A DNA stretch of 5,004 nt from Phycisphaerae bacterium (GCA_028706835.1 JAQTVL010000369.1:1-5004), one strand, 5' to 3'. Shown: positions 1-4,675, counted from the stretch's first letter. Translations and numbers: made by a program. Notes: generated by a model from the sequence alone, not told the origin.

Positions 1-1097
1 AGTCGATCGAGTTCAGCGTCGGCAAGACGGGGACGATCACCCCGGTGGCCAATCTGGCGGCGGTGTCGGTGGCCGGCTCGACGATTCGCCGGGCGTCGCT
101 GCACAATTTCGACGAAGTCGCCCGCAAGGACATTCGCGCGGGCGACACGGTCGTCATTCAGAAGGCCGGCGAGGTGATTCCGCAGGTGGTCAAGGTGATC
201 GTCGAGAGCCGTCCGGGTTCCAGTCAGCCGGTCCGCGAGCCGGCCAATTGCCCTGTGTGCGCCGGGCAGACCGCGCGCGACCCGGAGGGCGTCTACCTGC
301 GGTGCCTCAACCCCGCGTGCCCCGCGCAGTTCAAGCGGCGGCTGGCGCACTTCGCCGGGCGCGACCAGATGGATATCGAGGGGCTTGGCGAGGTGATGGT
401 CGAGACGCTTACCGACGCCGGGCTGGTGCATGAATTCGCCGACGTGTATCGGCTGACGGCGGAGCAACTTCGGCCGGTGCTGGGCAAGAAGGGCAAGGAA
501 GGCGAGCCGCGAGAGATTTCGGCTCGCATCGAGAACCTGCTGGCGGGCATTGAGGCGTCGAAGGGGCGGGACTTGTCGCGCGTGCTCGGCTCGTTGGCGA
601 TCCACCACGTCGGCGGGCACGTGGCCGAGGTCCTGGCTGACGGCTTCGGCGAAGTTGGCCGGCTGATGTCGGCTGGCGAGGAGGAACTCCAATCCGTGCC
701 GGAGATTGGGCCGGTGGTCGCCAAGTCGGTCCACGATTTCTTCGCGTCGGACGTCGGCCGGCACACCATCGAGTCGCTGCGATCGGCCGGCCTGACGATG
801 GCGCATCGCCGCGTCGGCGAGCCGGGCCGGGTCGGCCCGGGCCCGTTGGCGGGCAAGACGCTGGTCGTTACCGGGACGCTGAAGCGGTTCGGGCGGAAGG
901 AGATCGAGGACAAGATCAAGTCGCTCGGCGGCAAGGCGACCGGTTCGGTGTCCAAGAGCACGGACTACCTGGTCGTCGGCGAGGAGGCGGGGAGCAAACT
1001 GGAAAAGGCGAAGAAGCTCGGCGTGAAGACGCTGAGCGAGGACGAGTTCCTGGCGCTGATCGGGGAAGGGATTGCGGCCCAGGAGCGCAGGCCGTAA
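1..1097 (+). CDS. ligA: NAD-dependent DNA ligase LigA, C-terminal part (5' end outside window)
   Basis: LigA seals 3'-OH/5'-phosphate nicks in duplex DNA using NAD+, in replication and repair. The frame is open from base 3, so the true start and the adenylation domain with its KxDG lysine lie upstream. Domains visible in order are: the start of the OB fold (SVGKTGTITPVANL, then ASLHNFDEV and GDTVVIQKAGEVIPQVV, about bases 15-200); a four-cysteine zinc finger (CPVC with Cys codons at 249 and 258, CLNPACPAQ with Cys codons at 303 and 318); tandem helix-hairpin-helix motifs (about 370-765, including IEGLG, LAIHHVG and VPEIGPVVA); and a BRCT domain (about 843-1064, GKTLVVTGTLKRFGRKEIE through TDYLVVGEEAGSKLEKAKKLG). 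All four zinc ligands are present and the C-terminus is full length. hicB begins 9 bases after the stop. Identification is near certain from the domain order. A GTG at 45 is internal and not a start. Confidence 0.96.
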   Translation, partial: SIEFSVGKTGTITPVANLAAVSVAGSTIRRASLHNFDEVARKDIRAGDTVVIQKAGEVIPQVVKVIVESRPGSSQPVREPANCPVCAGQTARDPEGVYLRCLNPACPAQFKRRLAHFAGRDQMDIEGLGEVMVETLTDAGLVHEFADVYRLTAEQLRPVLGKKGKEGEPREISARIENLLAGIEASKGRDLSRVLGSLAIHHVGGHVAEVLADGFGEVGRLMSAGEEELQSVPEIGPVVAKSVHDFFASDVGRHTIESLRSAGLTMAHRRVGEPGRVGPGPLAGKTLVVTGTLKRFGRKEIEDKIKSLGGKATGSVSKSTDYLVVGEEAGSKLEKAKKLGVKTLSEDEFLALIGEGIAAQERRP

Positions 1098-1106
1098 GAT
1101 AAGAGC

Positions 1107-1298
1107 ATGAAGACGGTCCGCTATGTCTATTGGCAGGAAGGGGGCATGTGGCTTGGGTATCTTGAGGATTACCCGGACTACATGACGCAGGGCCAGACGC
1201 TGGAGGACCTTCAGGAGCATCTGAAGGACCTGTATAAGGATCTGTCTGAAGGTCACATCCCCAACGTTCGCAAGGTGGCGGAGCTGCAAATCACATGA
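1107..1298 (+). CDS. hicB: HicB-family antitoxin, short form
   Basis: This 63-aa protein resembles the short HicB-like antitoxin domain: an N-terminal strand with an aromatic run (RYVYWQEGGMWLGYLEDYP), then a helical segment (TLEDLQEHLKDLYKDL) and a final strand (VRKVAELQI). HicB proteins bind and block HicA. Pairing with a recognisable HicA directly downstream supports the call; alone the similarity would be weaker. The stop overlaps the hicA start (ATGA, 1295-1298), so translation is probably coupled. It begins 9 bases after ligA with only a weak purine stretch (AAGAG) before the ATG, so it may depend on read-through or coupling from ligA. Many HicB proteins carry an extra C-terminal ribbon-helix-helix or helix-turn-helix domain for autorepression. 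There is no room for one here, so classical autoregulation is unlikely (inference). Antitoxin-first order is the reverse of the classical hicAB arrangement. Confidence 0.85.
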   Translation: MKTVRYVYWQEGGMWLGYLEDYPDYMTQGQTLEDLQEHLKDLYKDLSEGHIPNVRKVAELQIT

Positions 1299-1471
1299 AA
1301 CGGGGCGACCTGATCCGCCGCATTGAGCAGATCGGATGCCTGTTCATTCGGCACGGCGGGCGTCACGATTGGTATCAGAATCCCAAGACCGGGTTCTGCC
1401 AGCCCGTACCGCGTCATCGCGAAATCCAAGAACATCTTGCACGCAGTATTCTCAAGAAGTTGTCCGACTGA
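1295..1471 (+). CDS. hicA: HicA-family mRNA interferase toxin
   Basis: This 58-aa protein begins MKRGDLIRRIEQIGCLFIR and ends SILKKLSD. It shows the HicA hallmarks: GGRHDWYQNP at residues 21-30, with the expected catalytic histidine at H24, and PVPRHREI at residues 38-45. HicA toxins have a small double-stranded-RNA-binding-like fold and cleave mRNA, stopping translation until neutralised by HicB. The length is typical of compact family members. The start ATG lies inside the hicB stop (ATGA overlap) with no separate ribosome binding site, which points to coupled translation that ties toxin output to antitoxin output. No frameshift or lost active-site residue is seen, so the toxin looks intact. 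Eight bases after the stop comes a palindromic mini-element that could also act as a weak transcription stop. Activity is inferred from the family. Confidence 0.88.
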   Translation: MKRGDLIRRIEQIGCLFIRHGGRHDWYQNPKTGFCQPVPRHREIQEHLARSILKKLSD

Positions 1472-1478
1472 GAAAGAG

Positions 1479-1512
1479 AAAGGGGTCACGCAGTCGGGAA
1501 TAGGACCCCTTT
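1479..1512. repeat. 34-bp palindromic mini-element related to the RAYT leader
   Basis: AAAGGGGTC (1479-1487) is matched perfectly by its reverse complement GACCCCTTT (1504-1512) around a 16-base centre. The left arm plus the next three bases, AAAGGGGTCACG (1479-1490), recurs exactly at 4654-4665, just before the tyrosine transposase gene. This fits a short REP-like or MITE-like element that the transposase family could mobilise. It lies eight bases after the hicA stop. As RNA it would form a 9-bp stem followed by a short UUUG tail, so a secondary role as a weak terminator is possible. Confidence 0.6.
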
Positions 1513-1543
1513 GTTCGCGTCAACGTCGCGCCTGCCCTGCAAA

Positions 1544-1562
1544 GCGGTAGCTGCGCTACCGC
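1544..1562. repeat. GCGGTAGC/GCTACCGC hairpin, likely dispersed palindrome
   Basis: GCGGTAGC (1544-1551) and GCTACCGC (1555-1562) form a perfect 8-bp stem with a three-base loop. GCGCTACC (1553-1560) can alternatively pair with GGTAGCGC at 1582-1589, so two mutually exclusive folds exist. There is no T-run after it, which argues against a simple intrinsic terminator. The unusually perfect and compact stem suggests a dispersed genomic palindrome, but only one copy is in the window. Confidence 0.4.
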
Positions 1563-1639
1563 ACTCCACAAACCGCGAAGAGGTAGCGCCGCCACTGAAT
1601 CCTGGCACAACAGTTGAATCTATGTATCCTAACATTTAC

Positions 1640-1667
1640 TTGACATACGGGGAATCTGTGCTATCAA
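1640..1667 (+). promoter_or_regulatory. Candidate sigma70-type promoter with no gene behind it
   Basis: A consensus -35 TTGACA (1640-1645) is followed after 16 bases by TATCAA (1662-1667), which is preceded by an extended -10 TG (1659-1660). Transcription would start near 1674 and run into the palindromic cluster. No convincing coding sequence follows, so a transcript would be non-coding or the promoter is a relic. The -10 matches at 4 of 6 positions. Confidence 0.35.
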
Positions 1668-1790
1668 TTCAGGTTGGTTTGCCCGGCTGCTGGGTGGCGG
1701 ATTGACCCGTGGGACAGGCCGGGGTCGGGCCGTTGGCCTGGGGCGGGATAACTTTGGGGACGAGCAGGACGCTTACGTGCGCGCCTTAGA

Positions 1791-1839
1791 TGAAATCTTC
1801 TGGATGTGTTGGCCAAATAGGCACTTCCAGAACATTTCA
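1791..1839. repeat. Long hairpin in the palindromic cluster
   Basis: The arm at 1791-1808 (TGAAATCTTCTGGATGTG) pairs with 1822-1839 with 16 of 18 matches around a 13-base loop. The same arm also pairs with 1893-1910 (17 of 18 over 1790-1807), so the region has two competing long folds. Confidence 0.6.
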
Positions 1840-1962
1840 GGCTGGACGATGAAATCTTGCGAAATCTTGTCGTAACACTATGAAGAACAATGACATCCAG
1901 AAGATTCCATGCGGGCGGCAAGGTTGCGATTACGGCGGTTCGATTGCAGCGGAGAGATGAAA

Positions 1963-2024
1963 CCTTGCGACCTTGCGACCTTGCTCGTAAGTGTTTATAT
2001 GGCAGATAGTTAGCAAGGTCGCAA
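1963..2024. repeat. CCTTGCGA tandem repeat and perfect 13-bp inverted repeat
   Basis: The 8-mer CCTTGCGA is repeated in tandem at 1963-1970 and 1971-1978, with a partial third copy CCTTGC at 1979-1984. TTGCGACCTTGCT (1973-1985) is then matched perfectly by AGCAAGGTCGCAA (2012-2024) around a 26-base AT-rich centre. A related arm, GCAAGGTTGC, lies at 1918-1927. The tandem copies give the right arm several alternative pairing registers. Confidence 0.6.
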
Positions 2025-2085
2025 CGAAACACGATGGAACCTTGCTCAATTATGTCGTAAGGCTTTGCCAGGCATCGACATACGC

Positions 2086-2111
2086 GGAAAGATAACGGGC
2101 AGGATGCCCGT
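2086..2111 (-). terminator. Probable intrinsic terminator of the peptidase gene
   Basis: ACGGGCA (2095-2101) and TGCCCGT (2105-2111) form a perfect 7-bp stem with a three-base loop, nine bases beyond the stop of the minus-strand gene. Read on the minus strand, the stem is followed by TATCTTTCC, a modest T-rich tail. Placement and polarity fit a rho-independent terminator, although the tail is short. The same sequence could be a dispersed palindrome reused as a terminator. Confidence 0.45.
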
Positions 2112-2120
2112 GCTACGGAT

Positions 2121-3050
2121 TCATCGCGGCGGGAAGCGCAGGGTCAGCACCCACTTTCGCCATTCCATGTCCACGTCGGCCAGCGTCTTCGGGGCGAAGG
2201 CTTCCTTCAGGGTCTTCAGGCCTGTCGGGTCGTCGGCGGCGTGGTCGCGGAAGGCCCGGTAATACTTCTCCAGCATCCCTTTGTCCTGCATGTAGTGGCA
2301 GAGGTAGCGGGCCTGGGCGTAGTTCATGCCCATGTTGGCGCCGCGAAAATCGGTCGACGTCAGGTCCTCCAGCGAGCCCAGCTTGTTCGCCTCGATCGCC
2401 TTCTGGAGGGCCGGCAGACGCCAGTTCGGCAGGCCGACGATCCGGTCGCCCTGGTAGCTGCACTGTTCGTAGAGCGAGCCCATTCCCTCGTTGAACCAGG
2501 CGGGGATGTTGGGAAAGTCGAAGGCGATCATCGCGTGGGTCAGCTCGTGAACCAGCGTGCCGCCGCCGGTGTTGATGTCCATCACCAGCACCCGATCCGT
2601 CGGGCGGAAGAAGCCGTAGTAGGGCGGGTCGGTGTCGTGCAGCACGTCGATGCAGAATCGGCGGTAGTTCTTCTGGCCGCTGAACAACAGGACGACCATT
2701 GGCTTGTCCGGCTGGGCGTCCATGTATTGCTTCTGGAATCGCCGGGTCGAGCCGAACACGGTTTCGGTCAGCCACTGCCGGGCGGCGTCCTCGTCGCGGT
2801 CGATGATGACCAGGAACGGCGAGCGGATGGCGGCGGCATGGCCCCGGCCGACGGCCTTCAGCCAGGTTCCCTTCAGTTCGGTCAGCTCGGCGGTGAGGTC
2901 GGGCGCGGAGGTGGCTGGCCGGGCAGTGCGGCGATCGGGCCGGCTGGCGGCCTGGGCGCGGGTTTCGGTCGCGGAGCAGGCCAGGAGCAGCACCGGCATA
3001 AGTGCAGCGGCCAGCGTCGTCTGGGCGAACCCCGTGGAACCGGTGAGCAT
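2121..3050 (-). CDS. Exported zinc metallopeptidase, gluzincin / peptidase MA-like, probable lipoprotein
   Basis: This 309-aa protein carries HELTH (residues 168-172), the HExxH zinc-binding and catalytic motif, and a likely third zinc ligand E188 in AWFNEG, 16 residues later. This HExxH...E spacing and the following GSLYE are typical of gluzincin-fold, peptidase MA-like proteins. The C-terminal helices (YAQARYLCHYMQDKGMLEKYY) are also usual in that group. The N-terminus has a hydrophobic segment (about residues 13-24) ending in LLAC, with a lipobox cysteine at C25, then a Pro/Arg/Ser/Thr-rich linker to about residue 50, so it is probably anchored outside the cytoplasmic membrane. The n-region has no Lys or Arg, which is odd for a signal peptide, and RAQA at 31-34 could be an alternative cleavage site. 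The ATG at 3050 is chosen over an open extension to 3266 because AAGGAG sits 7 bases upstream and the signal sequence starts there. The substrate is unknown. Confidence 0.8.
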   Translation of the reverse strand: MLTGSTGFAQTTLAAALMPVLLLACSATETRAQAASRPDRRTARPATSAPDLTAELTELKGTWLKAVGRGHAAAIRSPFLVIIDRDEDAARQWLTETVFGSTRRFQKQYMDAQPDKPMVVLLFSGQKNYRRFCIDVLHDTDPPYYGFFRPTDRVLVMDINTGGGTLVHELTHAMIAFDFPNIPAWFNEGMGSLYEQCSYQGDRIVGLPNWRLPALQKAIEANKLGSLEDLTSTDFRGANMGMNYAQARYLCHYMQDKGMLEKYYRAFRDHAADDPTGLKTLKEAFAPKTLADVDMEWRKWVLTLRFPPR

Positions 3051-3057
3051 ATGCGGG

Positions 3058-3063
3058 CTCCTT
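3058..3063 (-). promoter_or_regulatory. Ribosome binding site deciding the peptidase start
   Basis: AAGGAG on the minus strand lies 7 bases before the ATG at 3050-3048. It is a near-ideal Shine-Dalgarno sequence and fixes the start. The extra 72 open codons upstream encode an Arg-rich, unstructured-looking stretch and have no such site. Confidence 0.8.
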
Positions 3064-3222
3064 TTCTTCCCTGCGTGTATAGTCGCATTGTACCGGCCCC
3101 GCCTTCGGCGGCGGCGAAAAATGTTGGCCCCGCAAATTTGCCTTTTAACGGCGCGAATACTATGGTTTGTGTGGATTGGCTGGGCAGTAGAGACAGCCGC
3201 CCGAAAACAACGCCCTGGATCG

Positions 3223-3263
3223 AGACCTTGATCCGACAATGCCTCCGCGGATCGAGGTCTTTT
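3223..3263 (+). terminator. Orphan terminator-like hairpin in the divergent spacer
   Basis: AGACCTTGATCCG (3223-3235) pairs with CGGATCGAGGTCT (3248-3260): twelve Watson-Crick pairs plus one G-U pair in RNA, with a 12-base loop, and then TTTT at 3260-3263. The T-run is on the plus-strand side only. No plus-strand gene lies upstream, so it may end a small RNA begun near 3165-3175, or reduce antisense transcription toward the synthase gene. Confidence 0.4.
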
Positions 3264-3284
3264 CATGTACCTGCAATCATCGCC

Positions 3285-3312
3285 TTGACCGTTCCCGCAG
3301 GGTTCCTACAAT
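3285..3312 (+). promoter_or_regulatory. Sigma70-type promoter of the polyprenyl synthase gene
   Basis: TTGACC (3285-3290) and TACAAT (3307-3312) are separated by 16 bases. Each differs from consensus at one or two positions. Transcription would begin near 3319, leaving a leader of about 48 bases before the ATG at 3367. Position, spacing and match are all good. Confidence 0.7.
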
Positions 3313-3354
3313 GGCCTCTGCTCAGGGACTGCCTATTTGTCTGGCGGTCAACTT

Positions 3355-3360
3355 GAAGGA
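3355..3360 (+). promoter_or_regulatory. Ribosome binding site of the polyprenyl synthase
   Basis: GAAGGA lies 6 bases before the ATG at 3367. It favours that start over an in-frame TTG at 3337, which has no ribosome binding site at a suitable distance. Confidence 0.8.
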
Positions 3361-3366
3361 ACCTCG

Positions 3367-4398
3367 ATGACGACCGCGCCCGCGAGTCTGATGCAAGCCT
3401 ACGAGCGCATCCAGCCGGACCTCAAGCAGGTGTCGGCCATCCTCGATGCTGAACTCCAGAGCGACCAGCCTGAACTGACGGAACTGCTCGAGCACCTGTC
3501 CCGGTTTCGTGGCAAGATGCTCCGCCCGGCCATCCTGCTGCTGACCGCCCGGGCGACCGGCCAGGTACACACGACCCACCTCGGCTTGGCGGCGGTGGTG
3601 GAGATGTTCCACCTGGCGACCCTGGTCCATGACGACATCCTCGACGAGGCCCGCATGCGCCGCGGGGCCCAGACCATCAACCAGGGCTGGGGCAACGAGG
3701 CCGCCATCATGCTTGGCGATTGGCTGATCAGCCATGCGTATCACCTGTGCAGCCGGTATGGCAGCCAGTGGGCCAGCCTGGAGATATCGTCGGTTGCGCA
3801 TCGCGTCTGCCAGGGCGAGCTGATGCAGCTTACCCGCCGGGGCGAACTGGCGATCGGGCCGGACGATTATTTCGAGATCATCACGGCGAAGACGGCGGCC
3901 CTGATCGGGTTGGCGGCCCGCCTGGGGGCGCACTTCAACGAGGCGTGCGCCGAGATGGAGCAGGCGTGCTGGGACTACGGCATCGACATGGGCATCGCGT
4001 TCCAGATCGCCGACGACGTGCTCGACCTGGTCGGCGATGAGCAGGAGGCCGGTAAGACGCTCCGTTCGGACCTGGCGGAAGGGAAGGCCACGCTTCCGCT
4101 GATTCACTATCTGCGGTCGGCTGACCCCGCGCACGCCGAGCGGATCCGCACCCTGCTGGACGGCCATCCGCTGACGGACCGCGGCGGGCGGCAGGTGCGC
4201 CTGCCGCAGCCGATCGCGCCGGACCGGCTGACGGAGGCGAGGCGGCTGCTGCTGGATTCCGGCTGCATCGAGTCGGCCCGTGCGGCGGCGCGGACGTACG
4301 TGGAGTCAGCCAAGGCCCGCCTGGCGTGCCTGCCGGAGACGGAGGCGAAGGCGGACCTGCGAGCGCTGGCGGACTACGTGCTGGTGCGGGACCGATAG
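3367..4398 (+). CDS. Polyprenyl diphosphate synthase (trans-isoprenyl, probably long chain)
   Basis: This enzyme adds isopentenyl diphosphate units to an allylic diphosphate to make the prenyl chain of quinones or other isoprenoids. It acts in the cytoplasm with Mg2+. The 343-aa product has both aspartate-rich motifs: DDILD (first, residues 89-93, followed by EARMRRG) and DDVLD (second, 216-220, in FQIADDVLD). RGKMLRP (48-54) is a slightly altered form of the usual GGKRxRP diphosphate-binding loop. Residues four and five before the first motif are T85 and A84 rather than aromatic, which in this family goes with long products of the octaprenyl/heptaprenyl type such as IspB. That points to a menaquinone or ubiquinone side chain, but exact length cannot be read. 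Residues about 262-288 (GHPLTDRGGRQ...) form a small hydrophilic, proline-containing loop in the C-terminal half. The gene has its own promoter and ribosome binding site and diverges from the peptidase gene. Confidence 0.93.
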   Translation: MTTAPASLMQAYERIQPDLKQVSAILDAELQSDQPELTELLEHLSRFRGKMLRPAILLLTARATGQVHTTHLGLAAVVEMFHLATLVHDDILDEARMRRGAQTINQGWGNEAAIMLGDWLISHAYHLCSRYGSQWASLEISSVAHRVCQGELMQLTRRGELAIGPDDYFEIITAKTAALIGLAARLGAHFNEACAEMEQACWDYGIDMGIAFQIADDVLDLVGDEQEAGKTLRSDLAEGKATLPLIHYLRSADPAHAERIRTLLDGHPLTDRGGRQVRLPQPIAPDRLTEARRLLLDSGCIESARAAARTYVESAKARLACLPETEAKADLRALADYVLVRDR

Positions 4399-4451
4399 AA
4401 TTCCGTAATCGCTTGCAGACGCCCGCTTTTACTGTTACCTTCCCCACCGGC

Positions 4452-4652
4452 ATGAGCGAACCCAAGAGCAACGATCTTCCGCGGGGCGTGACGCTGGTTT
4501 GCCGCGACGGCAACGAGCCGGTCGAACTGACCATCCGGGCGGCTGACGGCAACGAACTTGCCTGGCGAATCCACGATCTGATCCCGCTGATCCAGTCGGG
4601 GAAACTGGGCAAGCTGATCGACGCCGCCCGGCAGACGAACAAACCGTCCTAG
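4452..4652 (+). CDS. Small protein of unknown function (66 aa)
   Basis: I do not recognise a family. The protein starts MSEPKSNDLPRGVTLVCRDG, has alternating polar and hydrophobic strands in the middle (EPVELTIRAADGNELAWRI) and ends in an amphipathic helix (IHDLIPLIQSGKLGKLIDAAR). It is soluble-looking, with no signal peptide or membrane segment and one cysteine. The frame is open upstream into the synthase gene, but the ATG at 4452 is preferred because it lies outside that gene and opens a protein-like sequence. There is no clear Shine-Dalgarno site. It begins 53 bases after the synthase stop and may be read from the same transcript. A weak TTGCAG (4413-4418) to TACCTT (4436-4441) pair would give an almost leaderless message. 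The stop is abutted directly by the transposase-element leader, so the 3' end may have been a target site. Confidence 0.6.
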   Translation: MSEPKSNDLPRGVTLVCRDGNEPVELTIRAADGNELAWRIHDLIPLIQSGKLGKLIDAARQTNKPS

Positions 4653-4675
4653 AAAAGGGGTCACGATCCATTTCC
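4653..4675 (+). repeat. Apparent left end of the RAYT element
   Basis: AAAAGGGGTCACG starts at the base after the stop codon of the 66-aa gene. Its last 12 bases are identical to 1479-1490 in the palindromic mini-element. It continues ATCCATTTCC. It lies 49 bases before the transposase ATG. RAYT genes are commonly flanked by copies of the palindromes they act on. The matching right end would be beyond the window, so the element's extent is inferred. Confidence 0.5.

Larger units (their letters stand above)
1790..2060. repeat. Cluster of alternating palindromic repeat units
   Basis: Units beginning ATGRAAYCTT occur on the plus strand at 1790, 1849, 1957 and 2034. Related units lie on the minus strand, reading back from 1910 (ATGGAATCTTCTGGATGT), from about 1839 (TGAAATGTTCTGGAAGTG) and from 2024 (TTGCGACCTTGCT). 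The units at 1849-1875 and 2034-2060 are both 27 bases and agree at 21 positions. The unit at 1957-1990 is the same theme lengthened by 8-bp CCTTGCGA repeats. Three of them end TCGTAA. Alternating orientation and several hairpins within 270 bases resemble REP/BIME-type clusters. Function is unknown. It could be transposase-derived, a structured RNA or a 3' processing region for the convergent transcript. Confidence 0.55.
1472..2120. other. Gene-free, repeat-rich intergenic region
   Basis: About 650 bases between hicA and the end of the minus-strand peptidase gene carry no credible protein gene on either strand. Open frames here start inside repeats, lack ribosome binding sites and give compositionally odd, arginine/proline-rich or very short products. 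Instead the region holds, left to right, a 34-bp mini-element (1479-1512), a short GC-rich hairpin (1544-1562), a promoter-like pair (1640-1667), a GC-rich stretch with a weak CAGGCC/GGCCTG pairing (1715-1740), a palindromic repeat cluster (1790-2060) and a terminator-like hairpin (2086-2111). Parts of it, especially around 1610-1670 and 1785-2060, are visibly richer in A and T than the flanking genes, which suggests a different origin. Confidence 0.7.

Noticed and set aside
45..47. GTG as start of the ligase gene
   Set aside because: The frame is open to the window edge and the residues before it match the LigA OB-fold entry, so the gene starts outside the window.
1664..2032. A 122-codon minus-strand open frame across the palindromic cluster
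   Set aside because: Sequence is repeat-derived, Arg/Pro/Ser-rich, with no domain or ribosome binding site.
1790..2060. CRISPR array
   Set aside because: Units are imperfect, vary in length (27-34 bases), alternate in orientation and have irregular spacing; no cas genes are visible.
3087..3092. TACAAT on the minus strand as the -10 of the peptidase gene
   Set aside because: Well placed, but the bases about 17 upstream (GCCGCC) bear no resemblance to a -35; kept only as a possibility.
3051..3266. N-terminal extension of the peptidase to an upstream start at 3266
   Set aside because: Would bury the signal sequence behind an Arg-rich stretch; the ATG at 3050 has AAGGAG 7 bases upstream.
2241..3356. 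A 371-codon plus-strand open frame antisense to the peptidase gene
   Set aside because: Valine/arginine/glycine-rich product without motifs; it mirrors the GC-rich minus-strand gene, which has HExxH, a signal sequence and a ribosome binding site.
3322..4167. A 281-codon minus-strand open frame over the polyprenyl synthase
   Set aside because: Antisense shadow of a gene with clear family motifs, promoter and ribosome binding site.
4413..4441. Promoter TTGCAG-17-TACCTT for the 66-aa gene
   Set aside because: Only about half the positions match in each box and the start would fall at the ATG; too weak to list as a feature.
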